From Gordoniibacillus kamchatkensis (GTDB taxonomy: Bacteria > Bacillota > Bacilli > Paenibacillales > NBRC-103111), in contig NZ_JXAK01000003.1 of assembly GCF_000829455.1 (NCBI RefSeq), forward strand, positions 124,001 to 188,000: a stretch of DNA of 64,000 nt, read 5' to 3'. The notes beneath the pieces were generated by a model. The model was not told the DNA's origin and did not search any database. It was given only the letters and a program-made list of their open reading frames with translations. The number at the start of each line of letters is the position of its first letter. Within the stretch, counting starts at the first letter, position 1. Position numbers and translations under genes: made by a program. This document shows, piece by piece, positions 34,817 to 46,693 of this stretch.

Positions 34817-37800
34817 ATGAGAACCAAGAAATCGCGTTTTACGAAAATTTGTGCTTTATTCGCGATACTTCTCATGGCAACGCAGACTCTCGGATTCGGT
34901 ATTTCAGATTTGACGGGAAACAGTACTATTCCCACCGCTTACGCTGCTTCAACAACGGTTCGATCGTCAGTCATGGAGGTTACGATCGACGACCAATTCC
35001 CCCGGGTTATTCAGTACCAATGGCTGAGCAACGGTAAAATGATGTACGGCCAAGAGGACGCAATTTCAACGGTGAACATCAACGGTGTCTCTTATACGCC
35101 AACGGTGCAATTCGCACAGACGGAACTGGATAAGGCAACCTATACGCTCACTTTTCAAAATATTGATGTGGTTATGACCGTCGTCATCGAGGTTGTCGAA
35201 AACGTGATGAACTTCAAAGTGACGAACATTCAGGAAAACGGTTCCACCTTAGTGAAAACGGTTGAATTCCCCAAGCACAGCTTGATCTCCATCCGCGATA
35301 CGCAAATAGGCGCGCAGGAAACCGGCGTCGACGTCAGGTCGTGGAACAGCACGAAGGAAGAGTATAATCTGCTGGCGAACAAAGCGGCGGATGCAGCTCC
35401 GGTCGGGAAATCGTACGTGATTTTGAACACTAGCGAGCTTGCGGCATCCATTTACAGCAACGCGTTCGAGTTCGTACCGGACAGCAGCAAAAACAATCCG
35501 GACTACAACGACTACGAGCAGCATTATTATTACCAGACCGTAGCTAAAAGCGGCTATAAAAAAATGGGCGTCTGGAGCTATCCTTGGACGTACAGAGAAA
35601 TATCGGGGAACGTCCAGGAAATCGTTGAGCTGCCGTATGTTAAAGTGGCCATTACTCCGGATGCAAACGGGGATGGAGTTGTAGATTGGCAGGATGGCGG
35701 CATTGCCTACCGCAAAATCATGACGTTGCCGTATGGCCATGAGATCATCCCGAAAGTGACTGCGGAAATTGCCCATAACACCTTAAGTATGACACAGTGG
35801 CCGTTCTTGCGAACGCTGGACATGATCAAGAAGTTTTACCTGTATACGGACGGCTTCGGCCAGTTGTTCCAGACGAAGGGCTCGCTGCGTGAAGGAAGCG
35901 CCGAACCGGATTATGGCATCGGCATCAATAAAAGAGCCGGCGGCGCCAGCGATCTGAACAAGTTCGCTACCGAAGCGGCCAAATACAATACGTATGTGGG
36001 AATCCACATCAACAACCGGGAGCTGAACCCCGAATCGCAATACTACAGCTACGAGAAGTCGTCGGGAACGATATGCTATGAATGGTCGGATCCGTTGGAA
36101 TGCGTCAAACGGTACGACGATGCGATCGATAACGGACCGACCGGCTTGGCCGCAAGAATCGCGGAACTGCGCCGCAATGTCCCGAATTTGAAATGGACTT
36201 ATATCGACGTATACACAGGAAACGGTTACAGCCAATGGAAGCTGGCGCACGAATTAAACCGGAACGGCTTTATGATCGGTACGGAATTCAGCGGCGCCCT
36301 CGACAGGTATAGTATTTGGAATCATGTGACGCAGAACGAGAGCAAGGTGGAGAGATTCCTAAGAAACCATGTGACCGATGAATTTATGTACGACCCTATA
36401 CTGCTTGGGTCCCGCCATGCTAGCGCAATGGGATACGGCAACGATAAAGGCGAAGATCAAGGCGAGACCGGATTGACGATCCAGGACCAGATGAACATCT
36501 TCTTTACGAACAATTTGCTTTCCAAGTACATGCAAAATTATGAAATTATGAAGATGGATGTCGATCAGACGCTGAACCAAGCGACGAACGTAATGTTCCA
36601 AGGCGGATTGACCGGGCAAGTCGTTGATCCGGGCACCGTGACGAATGACGGAACCTATGTCACCAACAATCCGAAAGTAGAATTAAGGAGGAACGGAGCG
36701 TTAATCGCAACGTACCAGAAAGAGTTCAAGAAGAAAATCGTTGCAACTACAACAGCCAACTATCACGGAAAGACGGTAACGCCTCAGCTTACTCAATATT
36801 TGCTTCCGTGGGATCCGCAAACGGAGACGAAATTGTACCACTGGAACTCGGTTGGCGGCAACACGACTTGGACGCTTCCCGCAAGCTGGGCAGGCGTAAC
36901 GGCTGTAGATTTGTATAAGCTCACCGACACAGGGAAAGTGCCGGTTGGGAGTTTGCCGGTCGTTTCGGGCCAACTGACGATCAATGCGGCAGCGAATACG
37001 CCATACGTCGTGTATAAGTCAGGCAAGGGAGATACGATCACGCCGGTAACGGAGCTGAACTTCGGTGAAGGCGGCTTGGTCAAAGACCCCGGATTTGACA
37101 GCCGGTTGTTGAATAACTGGAACGTCTCGTCGACGAGCGGGAACACAAGCCATGTGTCTATCCAAACGAACGAGGCGGGAGATACATACCTTCAGGTGAA
37201 AGGGAATAACGGTGCCGACGCAACCGTTGCCCAGACGATCGCCGGCTTGATTCCGGGCAAGACGTATCAGGCATCCGTATGGGCCGAAGTGAAGAACGGG
37301 CGCACGCTTACGGTTGGCGTGAAGGATTACGGGGGCACGGAAGTTACGAATACGATGACCAAGTCCAACGTCCCGAACAAGTATTTCAACACGATGAGGT
37401 CTTCCATCAACAGCAACAAGCTCGGGAGCAATAACATGCAGCGGATCTGGGTGAATTTCACCGTGCCCGCCGGTCATTCAAGCGCGACATTCTATATGAA
37501 AGCAAGTCAGGTAGCCGGCTCCGCGACTGCGGAAGCGGACTTGGACGATGTCCGGATCGTCGAGCTTGATGCTCCGGCGCCGCAAGGAAATCATTATTTC
37601 TTCGAAGATTTCGAGAGCAATCAAGAGGGCCACGGACCGTTCATTTACATGAACGGAGCCAATCATCTGTCGGAATTGCATGAAGGCTTTACGAACAATA
37701 CGATCAACGGCAGGTTTTCGTTAAAAATGACGGATAACGAAACCAGCAATGCCGAACTGGAAAGAACCGTTCCGACAAACCTCAAATTGCAGCCGAATAC

Positions 37801-39766
37801 GACGTATACGGTCAGCTTCCCGTACCGCATGAAATATCCGGACAGCTTTAAGTTCGCCCTGACGAGCGGTTATGGAACGGGAATGGTTGATTTGTTCAAC
37901 GACACGCTCGACAATGCGAAATACTTCTACAGCAAAACGTTTACAACCGGCAGCGCTGATGATTACAGCTTCCGCTTTATCAAAAAATCAGGCGGTCCGG
38001 CCGGCGTGCAAGAGCTGATTATCGACGATTTCACGGTAGATCTAGGAGCAGTAGCTCCCCCTGCCGAGACGGCGGACCAGACGTTCGACGACGGACAGAT
38101 CGGCGGCTGGGTCGTGGCCTACGGCAACGGGCAGATTCAGGCAGCCGACGGACAGCTTTCCATGAAAACGGACCGTTACGATACGATAGCGCTCGATCGG
38201 AACACGGCGGATATTGCGGATGGCGACATTTCGTTCACCGTCACGCCTCAATCCGGCAGCTCGGCCGGAGCCGTAATCCGCTACACGTCGCCGGCCAGCT
38301 ATACGCAAATAAGATACGATTCGGCAACCGGTTGGACTTACCGGGATCCGCAAGGGCATTCGGGAATTATCAATAAGCCCGGCGTTTCGTTAACGCAGGG
38401 CGTTCCGCACAAAGTGAAGCTGACTTATACGGGCAGCCATTACAAGCTGAAGGTCGACAATATCCTGCTCTTCGACGGCGATGTACCGGAGTTGAAAACG
38501 ACGGCAGGCCGCACCGGTTTTATCGTCAGAAACAAAACCAGCGTATATGTCGACGATGTGACGCTGGCCAATATGGGCCCAGCTGCGGGGTCGACGCCGA
38601 TTATTCCGACGCCTCCGGCCGAAGCGCCGCAGTCGGCGCCCGGAACGATTGTGCTTGACTCCTATGACGATTCTTATGTGCGGGATAGCTCGTATGCGAA
38701 TACGAATTACGGCTCCTCTCCGACAATCGAGGTCAAATGGGACGGTAACGCCGGCTATTCCCGCGAGTCCTACCTGAAATTTGATCTTTCGGGAGTTACA
38801 AGCGCGGTATATGCTGCGAAAGTCAAATTGAATTTGGTCGACGTTGGCGAAACGGCGCCCAATCAAGTGGTAGAGCTGGTAACCGACAATACGTGGACCG
38901 AGAACACGATTACGTGGAACAACAAACCTGCTTCCTCGGGGATCGTGCTGGCTACCTTCCCTCCTACCCTCGGCGCGCATGAATTCGATGTAACGAGCCA
39001 GGTTCAACAAGCTTTGGCCGCCGATAAGCAGCTTTCCTTAAAAATTCGCGGCGCAGTAAGAAAGGTGGGAGGGGCGGCTTACGCCATATACGGAGCGTTC
39101 GAGAACACGCAGGCCAGCAACCGTCCGGTTCTGGAGTTAAGCGTGCCGATAGTCGATAAATCCGCACCAGTTACAACTGACGATGCTCCGAAAGACTGGG
39201 TGAACAGCGACGTTACGGTCACTTTGACTGCCAGCGACAGCGGCTCGGGCGTAGCCGGCACCTACTACTCCGTGGACGGCGGTGCCAAACAGCAAGGCAC
39301 TTCCGTTACCATCACGGCGGAAGGCAGCCATACTCTCTCTTACTGGAGCGTTGACAAGGCAGGTAACGTTGAAGCACCTCATACCGTGGCCGTGCAATTG
39401 GATAAGACGGCGCCAACGATTCGCGTTGTTATGGATAAACCTGTTTTGTGGCCCGCAAACCATCAAATGGTCACGGTAAGTGCGAACGTGTATTCGGAAG
39501 ATCGCCTTTCCGGAATCAAATCTGTCTATCTCGAATCCATAACAAGCAATGAGCCGGACAGCGGATCGGGCGAAGGCAATACGCCGAACGACATTCAGGG
39601 CGCAGAAATAGGCACTTTCGATACTGTTTTTATGCTTCGTGCCGAAAGATCCGGCAAAGGTAGCGGGCGCACATACACCATTACCTATACGGCTATTGAT
39701 TATGCAGGCAATAAAATTTCAGCTTCGGCAACCGTTGCGGTTCCTCACGACCAATCCGGTAATTAG
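34817..39766 (+). CDS. Secreted endo-alpha-N-acetylgalactosaminidase, GH101
   Basis: 1649 residues, with a signal peptide ending PTAYA at 39-43. GH101 enzymes release core-1 Gal-beta-1,3-GalNAc from Ser/Thr of mucin-type glycoproteins. Family marks: [19 protein letters not shown] near residue 280, WTYIDVYTG with Asp464 in the nucleophile position, and [11 protein letters not shown] with Glu490 in the acid/base position. After the barrel come a C-terminal beta-domain, two galactose-binding-like CBMs (~752-920 and ~930-1075), a LamG/DUF1080-like domain (~1085-1255), a DNRLRE module (~1275-1435), an OmpL47-like domain (~1440-1535) and a final Ig-like part. ATG 34817 lies 10 bases after AAAGGAG; another ATG at 34807 is out of frame. 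No FIMAH or wall anchor. Activity on mucin is inferred from family. Confidence 0.88.
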   Translation: MRTKKSRFTKICALFAILLMATQTLGFGISDLTGNSTIPTAYAASTTVRSSVMEVTIDDQFPRVIQYQWLSNGKMMYGQEDAISTVNINGVSYTPTVQFAQTELDKATYTLTFQNIDVVMTVVIEVVENVMNFKVTNIQENGSTLVKTVEFPKHSLISIRDTQIGAQETGVDVRSWNSTKEEYNLLANKAADAAPVGKSYVILNTSELAASIYSNAFEFVPDSSKNNPDYNDYEQHYYYQTVAKSGYKKMGVWSYPWTYREISGNVQEIVELPYVKVAITPDANGDGVVDWQDGGIAYRKIMTLPYGHEIIPKVTAEIAHNTLSMTQWPFLRTLDMIKKFYLYTDGFGQLFQTKGSLREGSAEPDYGIGINKRAGGASDLNKFATEAAKYNTYVGIHINNRELNPESQYYSYEKSSGTICYEWSDPLECVKRYDDAIDNGPTGLAARIAELRRNVPNLKWTYIDVYTGNGYSQWKLAHELNRNGFMIGTEFSGALDRYSIWNHVTQNESKVERFLRNHVTDEFMYDPILLGSRHASAMGYGNDKGEDQGETGLTIQDQMNIFFTNNLLSKYMQNYEIMKMDVDQTLNQATNVMFQGGLTGQVVDPGTVTNDGTYVTNNPKVELRRNGALIATYQKEFKKKIVATTTANYHGKTVTPQLTQYLLPWDPQTETKLYHWNSVGGNTTWTLPASWAGVTAVDLYKLTDTGKVPVGSLPVVSGQLTINAAANTPYVVYKSGKGDTITPVTELNFGEGGLVKDPGFDSRLLNNWNVSSTSGNTSHVSIQTNEAGDTYLQVKGNNGADATVAQTIAGLIPGKTYQASVWAEVKNGRTLTVGVKDYGGTEVTNTMTKSNVPNKYFNTMRSSINSNKLGSNNMQRIWVNFTVPAGHSSATFYMKASQVAGSATAEADLDDVRIVELDAPAPQGNHYFFEDFESNQEGHGPFIYMNGANHLSELHEGFTNNTINGRFSLKMTDNETSNAELERTVPTNLKLQPNTTYTVSFPYRMKYPDSFKFALTSGYGTGMVDLFNDTLDNAKYFYSKTFTTGSADDYSFRFIKKSGGPAGVQELIIDDFTVDLGAVAPPAETADQTFDDGQIGGWVVAYGNGQIQAADGQLSMKTDRYDTIALDRNTADIADGDISFTVTPQSGSSAGAVIRYTSPASYTQIRYDSATGWTYRDPQGHSGIINKPGVSLTQGVPHKVKLTYTGSHYKLKVDNILLFDGDVPELKTTAGRTGFIVRNKTSVYVDDVTLANMGPAAGSTPIIPTPPAEAPQSAPGTIVLDSYDDSYVRDSSYANTNYGSSPTIEVKWDGNAGYSRESYLKFDLSGVTSAVYAAKVKLNLVDVGETAPNQVVELVTDNTWTENTITWNNKPASSGIVLATFPPTLGAHEFDVTSQVQQALAADKQLSLKIRGAVRKVGGAAYAIYGAFENTQASNRPVLELSVPIVDKSAPVTTDDAPKDWVNSDVTVTLTASDSGSGVAGTYYSVDGGAKQQGTSVTITAEGSHTLSYWSVDKAGNVEAPHTVAVQLDKTAPTIRVVMDKPVLWPANHQMVTVSANVYSEDRLSGIKSVYLESITSNEPDSGSGEGNTPNDIQGAEIGTFDTVFMLRAERSGKGSGRTYTITYTAIDYAGNKISASATVAVPHDQSGN

Positions 39767-39845
39767 ACGATTCCAGCATTTTCAGACGGAAAGATGCAGG
39801 TGCCCGCAATCGCAAGTCTAATTTGATCGTTGGAGGAGTTTGTTG

Positions 39846-42800
39846 ATGAGCTTACGTTGGAAAAAATCCGCTGTAGTCGCGCTCCTTGCCTGTCTCGTGC
39901 TGTACCCGTTCCTGCTTTTGGCGGGACCGGCGCAAGCGGCAAGCGCCGCAGACGAGTACGATTTGCTGAGGGACAGGTGGAACGCCTATTTGACAGGCGG
40001 ACCGGCGATCGATACGTCGGACCCGGAAATAGCGGCGAAAATCAGCCAAGTCGAAACGAACGCGAACAATTACTGGTCCTCGATGAACAAAAGCGCCGGG
40101 CGGACGTATTTATGGAGCGATCTGGCGAATTGGAGCGTCTCCAGCACGATTTCCGCAAACTATGTCCGGCTGAAGGAAATGGCGCTGGCGTATGCCACGG
40201 CGGGATCGTCCCTGAAAGGGAACGCAAGCCTTGCTGCCGACATTCTGAACGGACTGGACTGGATGTATGCGAATAAATACAACGAATCGAAGGGAGAATC
40301 GGGCAACTGGTGGGATTGGGAAATCGGCGTGCCGATGAACCTGACGGATGCGATGGTTTTGATGTACGATCAAATGTCCGTGACGCAAAAGGCCAATTAC
40401 ACGAAGGCGTTGGATAAATTCGTTCCGGATCCGACCTATCGCACGAATTCTCCCTCGCTGAAAGAGACCGGAATCGGCTCGATAAAGCGCTGATCGTCTC
40501 CATGCGCGGAGTGCTCAACAAATCGGGCGTCAAAATTGCTCAAGGCCGGGACGCGATCAGCCAGGTATTGCTGTACGTACAGGACGGAGACGGCTTTTAC
40601 GAGGACGGTTCGTTCATCCAGCACGATTATGTCGCGTATACGGGCAGCTACGGCGCCGTTTTGATCGGAGATATGGCGAAGCTGCTCTATTTGCTCGGCG
40701 GATCCAGCTGGGACGTTACGGACCCCAATGTAGCCAACGTCATTCGTTGGGTAACGGAAGCGTACCGCCCGTTTCTGTATAAAGGCGCCATGATGGACAC
40801 GGTGCGGGGACGCGCGGTATCGCGTGAAGGCTCGCAGGATCATCAGATGGGGCGGAGCATCGTGGCTTCGCTCGTCATGCTGGCGGACGGGTTGAACGCG
40901 CGGGATGCCGCGACCGTACGGCAAATCGCCAAGGGCCAGATCAAGTCGGACACGACGTTCGCGAGCTATACGGACGGCCTTTCCATCTTCAATATCGGCA
41001 AAATAAAAGCCCTGATAGGAGATGCGTCCGTTGCGCCTGCAGGCGATATGATCTATACGCATGTATTCGCGGGAATGGACCGCGCCGTGCACTTGCGGCC
41101 TAGCTTCGGCCTGGCGCTTGGGCTGTTTTCGACGCGAATTTCCGCGTTCGAATACGGCAACGGCGAAAATTATAAGCGTGGTGGCAAGGTGCAGGGGCAG
41201 CCTACTTGTACAACGCGGATCAGACGCAGTTTTCGGGTGCGTACTGGCCGACGGTGAATCCGGCGAGATTGCCGGGAACGACGACGGACGGATCTACAGG
41301 CACTTTAAGCTCTTTCAAATTCAACACGTCGAATTGGGCGGGAGGCTCGTCGATCGACGGCCCGTACGGGACGGTCGGCATGCAGTTTTCGATGTCGAAC
41401 AATACGGGAACGCCGCTCTCCGGCAAAAAGTCATGGTTTCTTTTCGGCGACAAGTACGTAGCGCTCGGCGCCGATATTACGAGCACCGGAGGACGCCCCG
41501 TGGAGACGATCGTCGAAAACCGCAAGCTGAACGAGAGCGGCTCTAATACACTGACGGTAAATGGTACGGCGAAGCCTTCGGCGAGCGGATGGGCGGAAAC
41601 GATGACGAACGTACAGTGGGCGCATTTGTCCGGCAGCGTACCCGGCTCCGATATCGCGTACGTGTTCCCGGGAGGCGCCACGGTGAACGGTTTGCGGGAA
41701 ACGCGTTCCGGCTCCTGGAAAGATATAAACACCGACGGCAGCGCTGCGGTATTGTCCGCGCAATACGCGAGTCTGGCGCTGAATCACGGCGTCGATCCCG
41801 CTCAAGCTTCCTATGCGTACGCCGTCTATCCGGGGGCGACGACGGCCGAGGCTGCCGCTTATGCGGCGAATCCCGGTTTACAGTTCTGAATAACACGGGC
41901 AGCTCGCAGGCGGTAATGGATACCGCGGCGAATGTGGTCGGAGCGAACTTTTGGACAGATTCGCTTGAAACGGTACAAGTGAACGGAGCCGACTACCTGA
42001 CCAGCAACAAGAAAGCGTCCGTCACCGTTGCCGAGAGCGGAAATGAGCTGCAAATCGGGGTTGCCGATCCGACTCAGGCGAACGGAGGCACGATCGAAAT
42101 CGAGCTTCACCGCGCGACAACGGGCGCGCTGCAGCTGGACCCGGGCGTTACGGTCAAGCAGTTTTCGCCTACGACGAAATTGTCGATAAAAACGGCAGGG
42201 GCAATAGGGAAAACGTTTCGGGCCAAGCTGAGCACGGTTTCGCCGACAACGCCGGCAGCGCCTCAATTGACGGAAGCCGTACAAGGACCCGGCTCCGCAA
42301 CGCTGAAATGGACCGCAAGCGCCGGAGCCGCCGGTTACCGGATGTATTACGGGACAGCGCCCGGCACCTATACGAATACCGTGGATGTAACGGAGGTCAG
42401 CGGCGACAACCGGTATACGGTCACAGGGCTAACCGACGGAGCCACGTACTATTTTGCCGTAAAAGCCTTTAACGGCGCCGGCGAAAGCGCGGCTTCCAAC
42501 GAATTGCCGGTCACGCTCCCCTTCGCGATCGCGCCTTCCGACGATGCCTACGTGCGCAACGGTTCCTACGCAAACAGCAACTTCGGCACATCCGATCAAT
42601 TGGTTGTGAAGAACGATCCGAACTCCGGCTATTACCGGTATTCGTATTTGAAATTCGATTTATCCGCGGTGCCGTGGCAAGTCAAAAGCGCGAAAATCCG
42701 CCTGATTCCGACAAGTTTCGGTGTAGCCAATACGACGGGCGTCGCTTATGAAGTAAACAATCATGCGTGGACGGAAAGCGGCATTACCTGGAACAACAAG

Positions 42801-43768
42801 CCGGCCGCCGGCGGCCTGATCGGAAGCTGGACCGTCCCCGCCGCCGGAACCCCCGTAACGTTGGACGTAACCGCACAAGTGAACGCGGCCTTGTCCGGCG
42901 ACAAGACGATCGCCGTTCAGCTCGCCCAGACGACCAACTACGGCTCGACGGGCTGGGTCATCTACGGCTCCAAGGAGCATGCGGAGGCGGCTTACCGTCC
43001 TGTGCTGCTGTTCGAAAAGCTGGATACGGCTGCGCCCGTTACGACCGCTGCGATATCCCCGGCGCAGCCGGACGGCCTGAACGGCTGGTACGTCCATCCG
43101 GTGACAGTAACTTTGGCTGCTACGGATAATTTATCGGGGGTGGCAGCTTCGGTATACAGTCTGGATGGAGGCGGCACTTTGCAGACATATACTGGACCGG
43201 TTACATTCAGCCGCGGCGGCAAGTATACGGTCAGCTACCGGTCGACGGATATTGCGGGCAACACAGAGCTCGCGAAGACGTATCAATTCAATCTGGATAC
43301 GGAAGCGCCGCTTATAGCGGTTGCGTCTCCGGCAGACGGAAGCTATAGCGACGCTCAGGATTTGCTGCCGCAATTTGCGGTGACCGATGGCTTGTCCGGC
43401 GTCGATAATACGAAGACGACCGTGTCGATCGACGGGCAGCCCGTTGAACAAGGGGCAACGATTCCGCTTTATAGGTTGCCGCTGGGTACTCATTCATTGA
43501 AAATAACAGCATGCGATCTGGCGGGAAATGCGGGGAGCGTCAGCGTGAACTTTCAGACGGCGCGAGTATCGACTCGCTCAAAGCGCTGGTCGCCAGGTTT
43601 GCGAAAAGCGGGTGGATCGATAACATGGGAATCGCGAGCAGCCTGACCCAAAAACTGGTTGATGGCGATCTGAACAGCTTCGTGCATGAAGTTCAAGCAC
43701 AAAGCGGCAAACATGTGAATAGCGACGCCGCACGCTACTTGCTTCGAAATGCACAGGCATTGAGATAA
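39846..43768 (+). pseudogene. Secreted polysaccharide lyase family 8 (hyaluronate/chondroitin/xanthan lyase type), four frameshifts
   Basis: About 1300 residues when repaired. ATG 39846 follows GGAGGAG by 7 bases; the signal peptide ends near AQAAS. PL8 marks: GNWWDWEIGVPMNLTDA (catalytic Asn region), DGSFIQHDYVAYTGSYGAVL with the catalytic His and Tyr, and RGRAVSREGSQDH with the Arg residues. After the lyase domains follow FN3, DNRLRE, OmpL47-like, Ig-like and a C-terminal FIMAH module. Frames break at 40469-40473, 41177-41184 (a G missing in CGGTGGTGG), 41877-41879 (a T missing) and 43557-43564 (a G missing). The first break could be 1 or 4 bases. Each repair restores good homology, so the gene may be intact in the organism. 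Substrate is not decidable between hyaluronan, chondroitin and xanthan. Confidence 0.85.
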
Positions 43769-43792
43769 GCGCACGATAGCGAAAGTTATCTT

Positions 43793-43822
43793 GCACAGGC
43801 CGTCCGGCCTGTGCTTTTTTTT
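43793..43822 (+). terminator. Rho-independent terminator closing the glycan locus
   Basis: GCACAGGCC (43793-43801), GTCC loop region, GGCCTGTGC (43806-43814) and T8. It lies 24 bp after the PL8 stop codon. Confidence 0.92.
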
Positions 43823-43991
43823 GTCCGGATTCGATTGCTTGACTCCTGCACCGTGCACTATGGAAGCATAGCGACTATTGGTACGGCAGGCTCATCAGAT
43901 GAGCGAGCAAGGGCACGGGAGAGGCCGGATTTTTCTCAAGATCAAATCGGAAGCCCGGCTGTTGCAGTTAGCCGGGCTGGCTCGAACATTT

Positions 43992-45212
43992 CTAGCTTTC
44001 CGACAGCGAACGCAGCCGCCTGAGCGAAGGGAACAAATACATCCACAGGCCGGCGACCGCTATCGTGCCGAGCCCGCCGAGGAAGGCGGCGGGGACGGGG
44101 CCGATAAATCCGGCGAGCACGCCCGATTCGAACTCGCCGAGCTGATTGGAGGTTCCGATAAACAGCGAGTTCACCGCATTCACCCGGCCCCGCATCTCAT
44201 CCGGAGTTTGCAGCTGCACGAGCGAAGACCTGATCACGACGCTGACTACGTCCGACGCTCCGGTGAGAAGCAAGGCGACCAGCGATACGACCAGGTTTGT
44301 CGAGATGGCGAAGAGCATGGTGGCCAGGCCGAACACGGCGAGGGCCGCGAACAGCTTCAGTCCGACGGCTCTTTGCAGCGGGTAATAAGCGAGAATGAGC
44401 GACATCAGCAAGGCGCCGACCGCCGGGGCGGTTCGCATCAGCCCCAAGCCCCAAGGGCCCGTATGCAAAATATCCTGCGCAAAAATCGGCAGCAGCGCCG
44501 TAGCGCCGCCAAGCAGAACGGCAAACAAATCGAGCGATATCGTTCCCAAAATCGCAGGATGGCGATAAACGAATTCCAGACCCAAGAAGACGGAGCGCAG
44601 CGATACGGGCTCCGTCTTTCTTTCGCTGCGCTCCACGCGGATGAAGCAAGTAAGAATTCCCGCTGTGAGCAGCGCGATCGTCGCAGCGCCGTAAACGCAA
44701 GACGCTCCGAGCGAATAAAGCAAACCGCCAAGAGACGGGCCGAGGATTTGCGCCGTTTGCCCGGCCGAGGTGCTCCATGCGATCGCTTGCTGCAAAATAT
44801 GCTTCGGCACCAATTGCGGCAATAGCGCAGAGGACGAAGGTCCTTCGAAAGCGCGGCAGGCGCCGAGAATCGCCGCAGCCAGCAAAATTTGCTCGCGACC
44901 GAGCCAGCCGGCCATATTGCCGACGAGCAGCAGAGCGGCGATCCCGCCTTCGATGAGCTGGCATAAACATACGATCTTCCGGCGGTCGAAGCGGTCTGCG
45001 GCATGGCCGACGACGAACGTCAGCAGCACCATCGGGATAAACTGGGCGAGTCCCACGAAACCGAGACTGAAAGCATCGTGGGTAAGCGCATACATTTGCC
45101 AGCCGATGGCGACGGAGAGCATCTGGAACGAGGTGGACGATAAGATTCGCGAGATCCAAAAGTTTGTGAAAGACGCCTGCCTGAGAACGGAATCCTTTGG
45201 CGGAAGCAACAT
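43992..45212 (-). CDS. MFS transporter (MFS_3/EntS-like exporter)
   Basis: A 406-residue membrane protein with about 12 hydrophobic segments. The early FTNFWISRILSSTSFQMLSV, AIGWQMYALTHDAFSLGFVG and the motif GHAADRFDRRKIVCLCQL are typical of the transmembrane secretion effector/enterobactin-exporter group. ATG 45212 (complement) lies 10 bases after AAAGGT; the frame extends 3 codons further to a GTG. It is a single gene between two terminators or spacers; an AGCCCGGCT/AGCCGGGCT dyad at 43951-43978 lies just past its stop. Substrate unknown. Confidence 0.88.
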   Translation of the reverse strand: MLLPPKDSVLRQASFTNFWISRILSSTSFQMLSVAIGWQMYALTHDAFSLGFVGLAQFIPMVLLTFVVGHAADRFDRRKIVCLCQLIEGGIAALLLVGNMAGWLGREQILLAAAILGACRAFEGPSSSALLPQLVPKHILQQAIAWSTSAGQTAQILGPSLGGLLYSLGASCVYGAATIALLTAGILTCFIRVERSERKTEPVSLRSVFLGLEFVYRHPAILGTISLDLFAVLLGGATALLPIFAQDILHTGPWGLGLMRTAPAVGALLMSLILAYYPLQRAVGLKLFAALAVFGLATMLFAISTNLVVSLVALLLTGASDVVSVVIRSSLVQLQTPDEMRGRVNAVNSLFIGTSNQLGEFESGVLAGFIGPVPAAFLGGLGTIAVAGLWMYLFPSLRRLRSLSES

Positions 45213-45338
45213 ACGGGTCACGACCTTTTACGAAAATTGTGCTGAACGTACGGCAACAGCGACTTCGATACGAAGCATCATAGCGGTTATTGCCAATTAA
45301 TACAATAGGAAACTTGAAAGCGAAGTTGCGAATTCTTA

Positions 45339-45367
45339 TTGACAGCTATTCGCAGGGCGCTTATACT
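45339..45367 (+). promoter_or_regulatory. Sigma-A promoter of the ROK operon
   Basis: TTGACA at 45339-45344, 17-bp spacer, TATACT at 45362-45367. This is a near-consensus vegetative promoter 130 bp before the ROK repressor start. The expected transcription start (~45374) falls inside the first operator-like repeat. Confidence 0.85.
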
Positions 45368-45370
45368 TTC

Positions 45371-45469
45371 AATTAATAACACCAGTGGAGAAATAAACGT
45401 GATGAAACTCATATTCTCGTAAAAAATCGAGACAGAAGCAGGTGATACCCAACCGAATTAATAACACCA
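45371..45469 (+). promoter_or_regulatory. Direct-repeat operator candidates for the ROK repressor
   Basis: AATTAATAACACCA occurs at 45371-45384, overlapping the predicted transcription start, and again at 45456-45469, 30 bp before the start codon. The 85-bp distance is about eight helical turns, compatible with DNA looping. TTAATAA-containing sites are known for NagC/XylR-type ROK repressors; autoregulation is inferred. Confidence 0.6.
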
Positions 45470-45498
45470 TGAAACTAATGTGTTAGAAGGAGATGCCC

Positions 45499-46677
45499 TT
45501 GGAACAGATCAACAAGCACGACCAAGAATATATCAAGCACAAAAACAAAAGCATGGTGCTTGATGTCATTCGAAACAGACGCCCCATCTCGCGAGCGGAC
45601 ATCGCCAAAATTACCGGCATGAGCCCTACGTCGGTCAGCCGCATCGTCGCGGATTTATGCCAAGCCGGCATCGTCAAGGAAACCGAGCAGTTCTCTTCCG
45701 GCGTCGGCCGCAAGGCGACGCTGCTCGACATCGACGCCAGCTCCGTGCTGACGGTGGGCATCGAGCTGGACAAGACGGAAATCAAGATCGGCGTCGTCGA
45801 TTTCGACGGCCGCATTGCGGCGGAACATACCGTCAGTGGCGCGAATCACGACAAAGCTCCGCAAGCGGTCGCAGATACTATCGCCGCCAAGCTGTTGGAG
45901 CTGGTTCGCGACAACGGCATTAACCGAGACAAAATTATCGGCGTCGGCATCGGCATTCCGGGCATTATCGATGTAGATTCGGGAACCGTCGTATTTTCAT
46001 CGCAATTGGGATGGAAGAACGTCGCTTTCCTCAAGCTGGTGGAAGAAAGAGTGGGCATTCCGACTACGATCGATAACGATTTGAACGTAAAAGCTTTGGG
46101 CGAAAGCATCTACGGCCACGTGAACGAATCGCGCAAAACGGTGCTGATCGGCATCGGCAGCGGAGTCGGCTCCACCCTGGTCATCGACGGGGAAATTTAC
46201 CGCGGCGAAACGAATATTGCCGGGGAAATCGGCCACTTCAACTTCGATCCGAACGGCATGCTTTGCGAATGCGGCAAGCGGGGCTGCCTGCAAACGTACA
46301 TCGCCGAATACGCTCTGATTCAGGAAGCGAATAACTTCAAAAAGGTTTCCAGACTCAGCGAAATTTTTCACGAATGGCGCGCCGGCGAACCGTGGGCGAT
46401 CAGCATTATCGACAGGGCCTGCACGTACATCGCCGTTACCGTCAGCAACGTTGTCTGCATGTATAACCCCGATACGATCGTTCTCAGCGGCAACTTTATC
46501 GAGCAGCATCCGCACATATTGGAAGCCGTCCGCGCCAAATTGGACGATTTTATTTGGGAGCCTTTTCGCGGCACGTTCAAGCTCGTTCTGTCCAAATTCG
46601 CAGGGAAATCGGTTATGATCGGTGCCGCCTCGCTGGCGCTGAATTTGCGTCTCGATTATGAATTGCAAACGAGCTGA
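45499..46677 (+). CDS. ROK family transcriptional repressor (NagC/XylR type)
   Basis: A 392-residue repressor. Residues ~15-70 form a winged helix-turn-helix (RPISRADIAKITGMSPTSVS, RIVADLCQAGIV), and ~85-390 a sugar-kinase-like ROK domain with GVGIGIPGIIDVDSG, IDNDLNVKALGE, GIGSGVGSTLV, GEIGHFNFDPNG and the zinc motif CECGKRGCLQTY. An ATG at 45493 abuts the AAGGAG ribosome site, so TTG 45499 with 6-base spacing is chosen. It is the first gene of a six- to seven-gene operon for uptake and phosphorylation of a sugar and probably responds to that sugar. Kinase activity is not expected from the DNA-binding members of the family. Confidence 0.9.
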   Translation: MEQINKHDQEYIKHKNKSMVLDVIRNRRPISRADIAKITGMSPTSVSRIVADLCQAGIVKETEQFSSGVGRKATLLDIDASSVLTVGIELDKTEIKIGVVDFDGRIAAEHTVSGANHDKAPQAVADTIAAKLLELVRDNGINRDKIIGVGIGIPGIIDVDSGTVVFSSQLGWKNVAFLKLVEERVGIPTTIDNDLNVKALGESIYGHVNESRKTVLIGIGSGVGSTLVIDGEIYRGETNIAGEIGHFNFDPNGMLCECGKRGCLQTYIAEYALIQEANNFKKVSRLSEIFHEWRAGEPWAISIIDRACTYIAVTVSNVVCMYNPDTIVLSGNFIEQHPHILEAVRAKLDDFIWEPFRGTFKLVLSKFAGKSVMIGAASLALNLRLDYELQTS

Positions 46678-46693
46678 AGGGAGAGAAGCGAAG

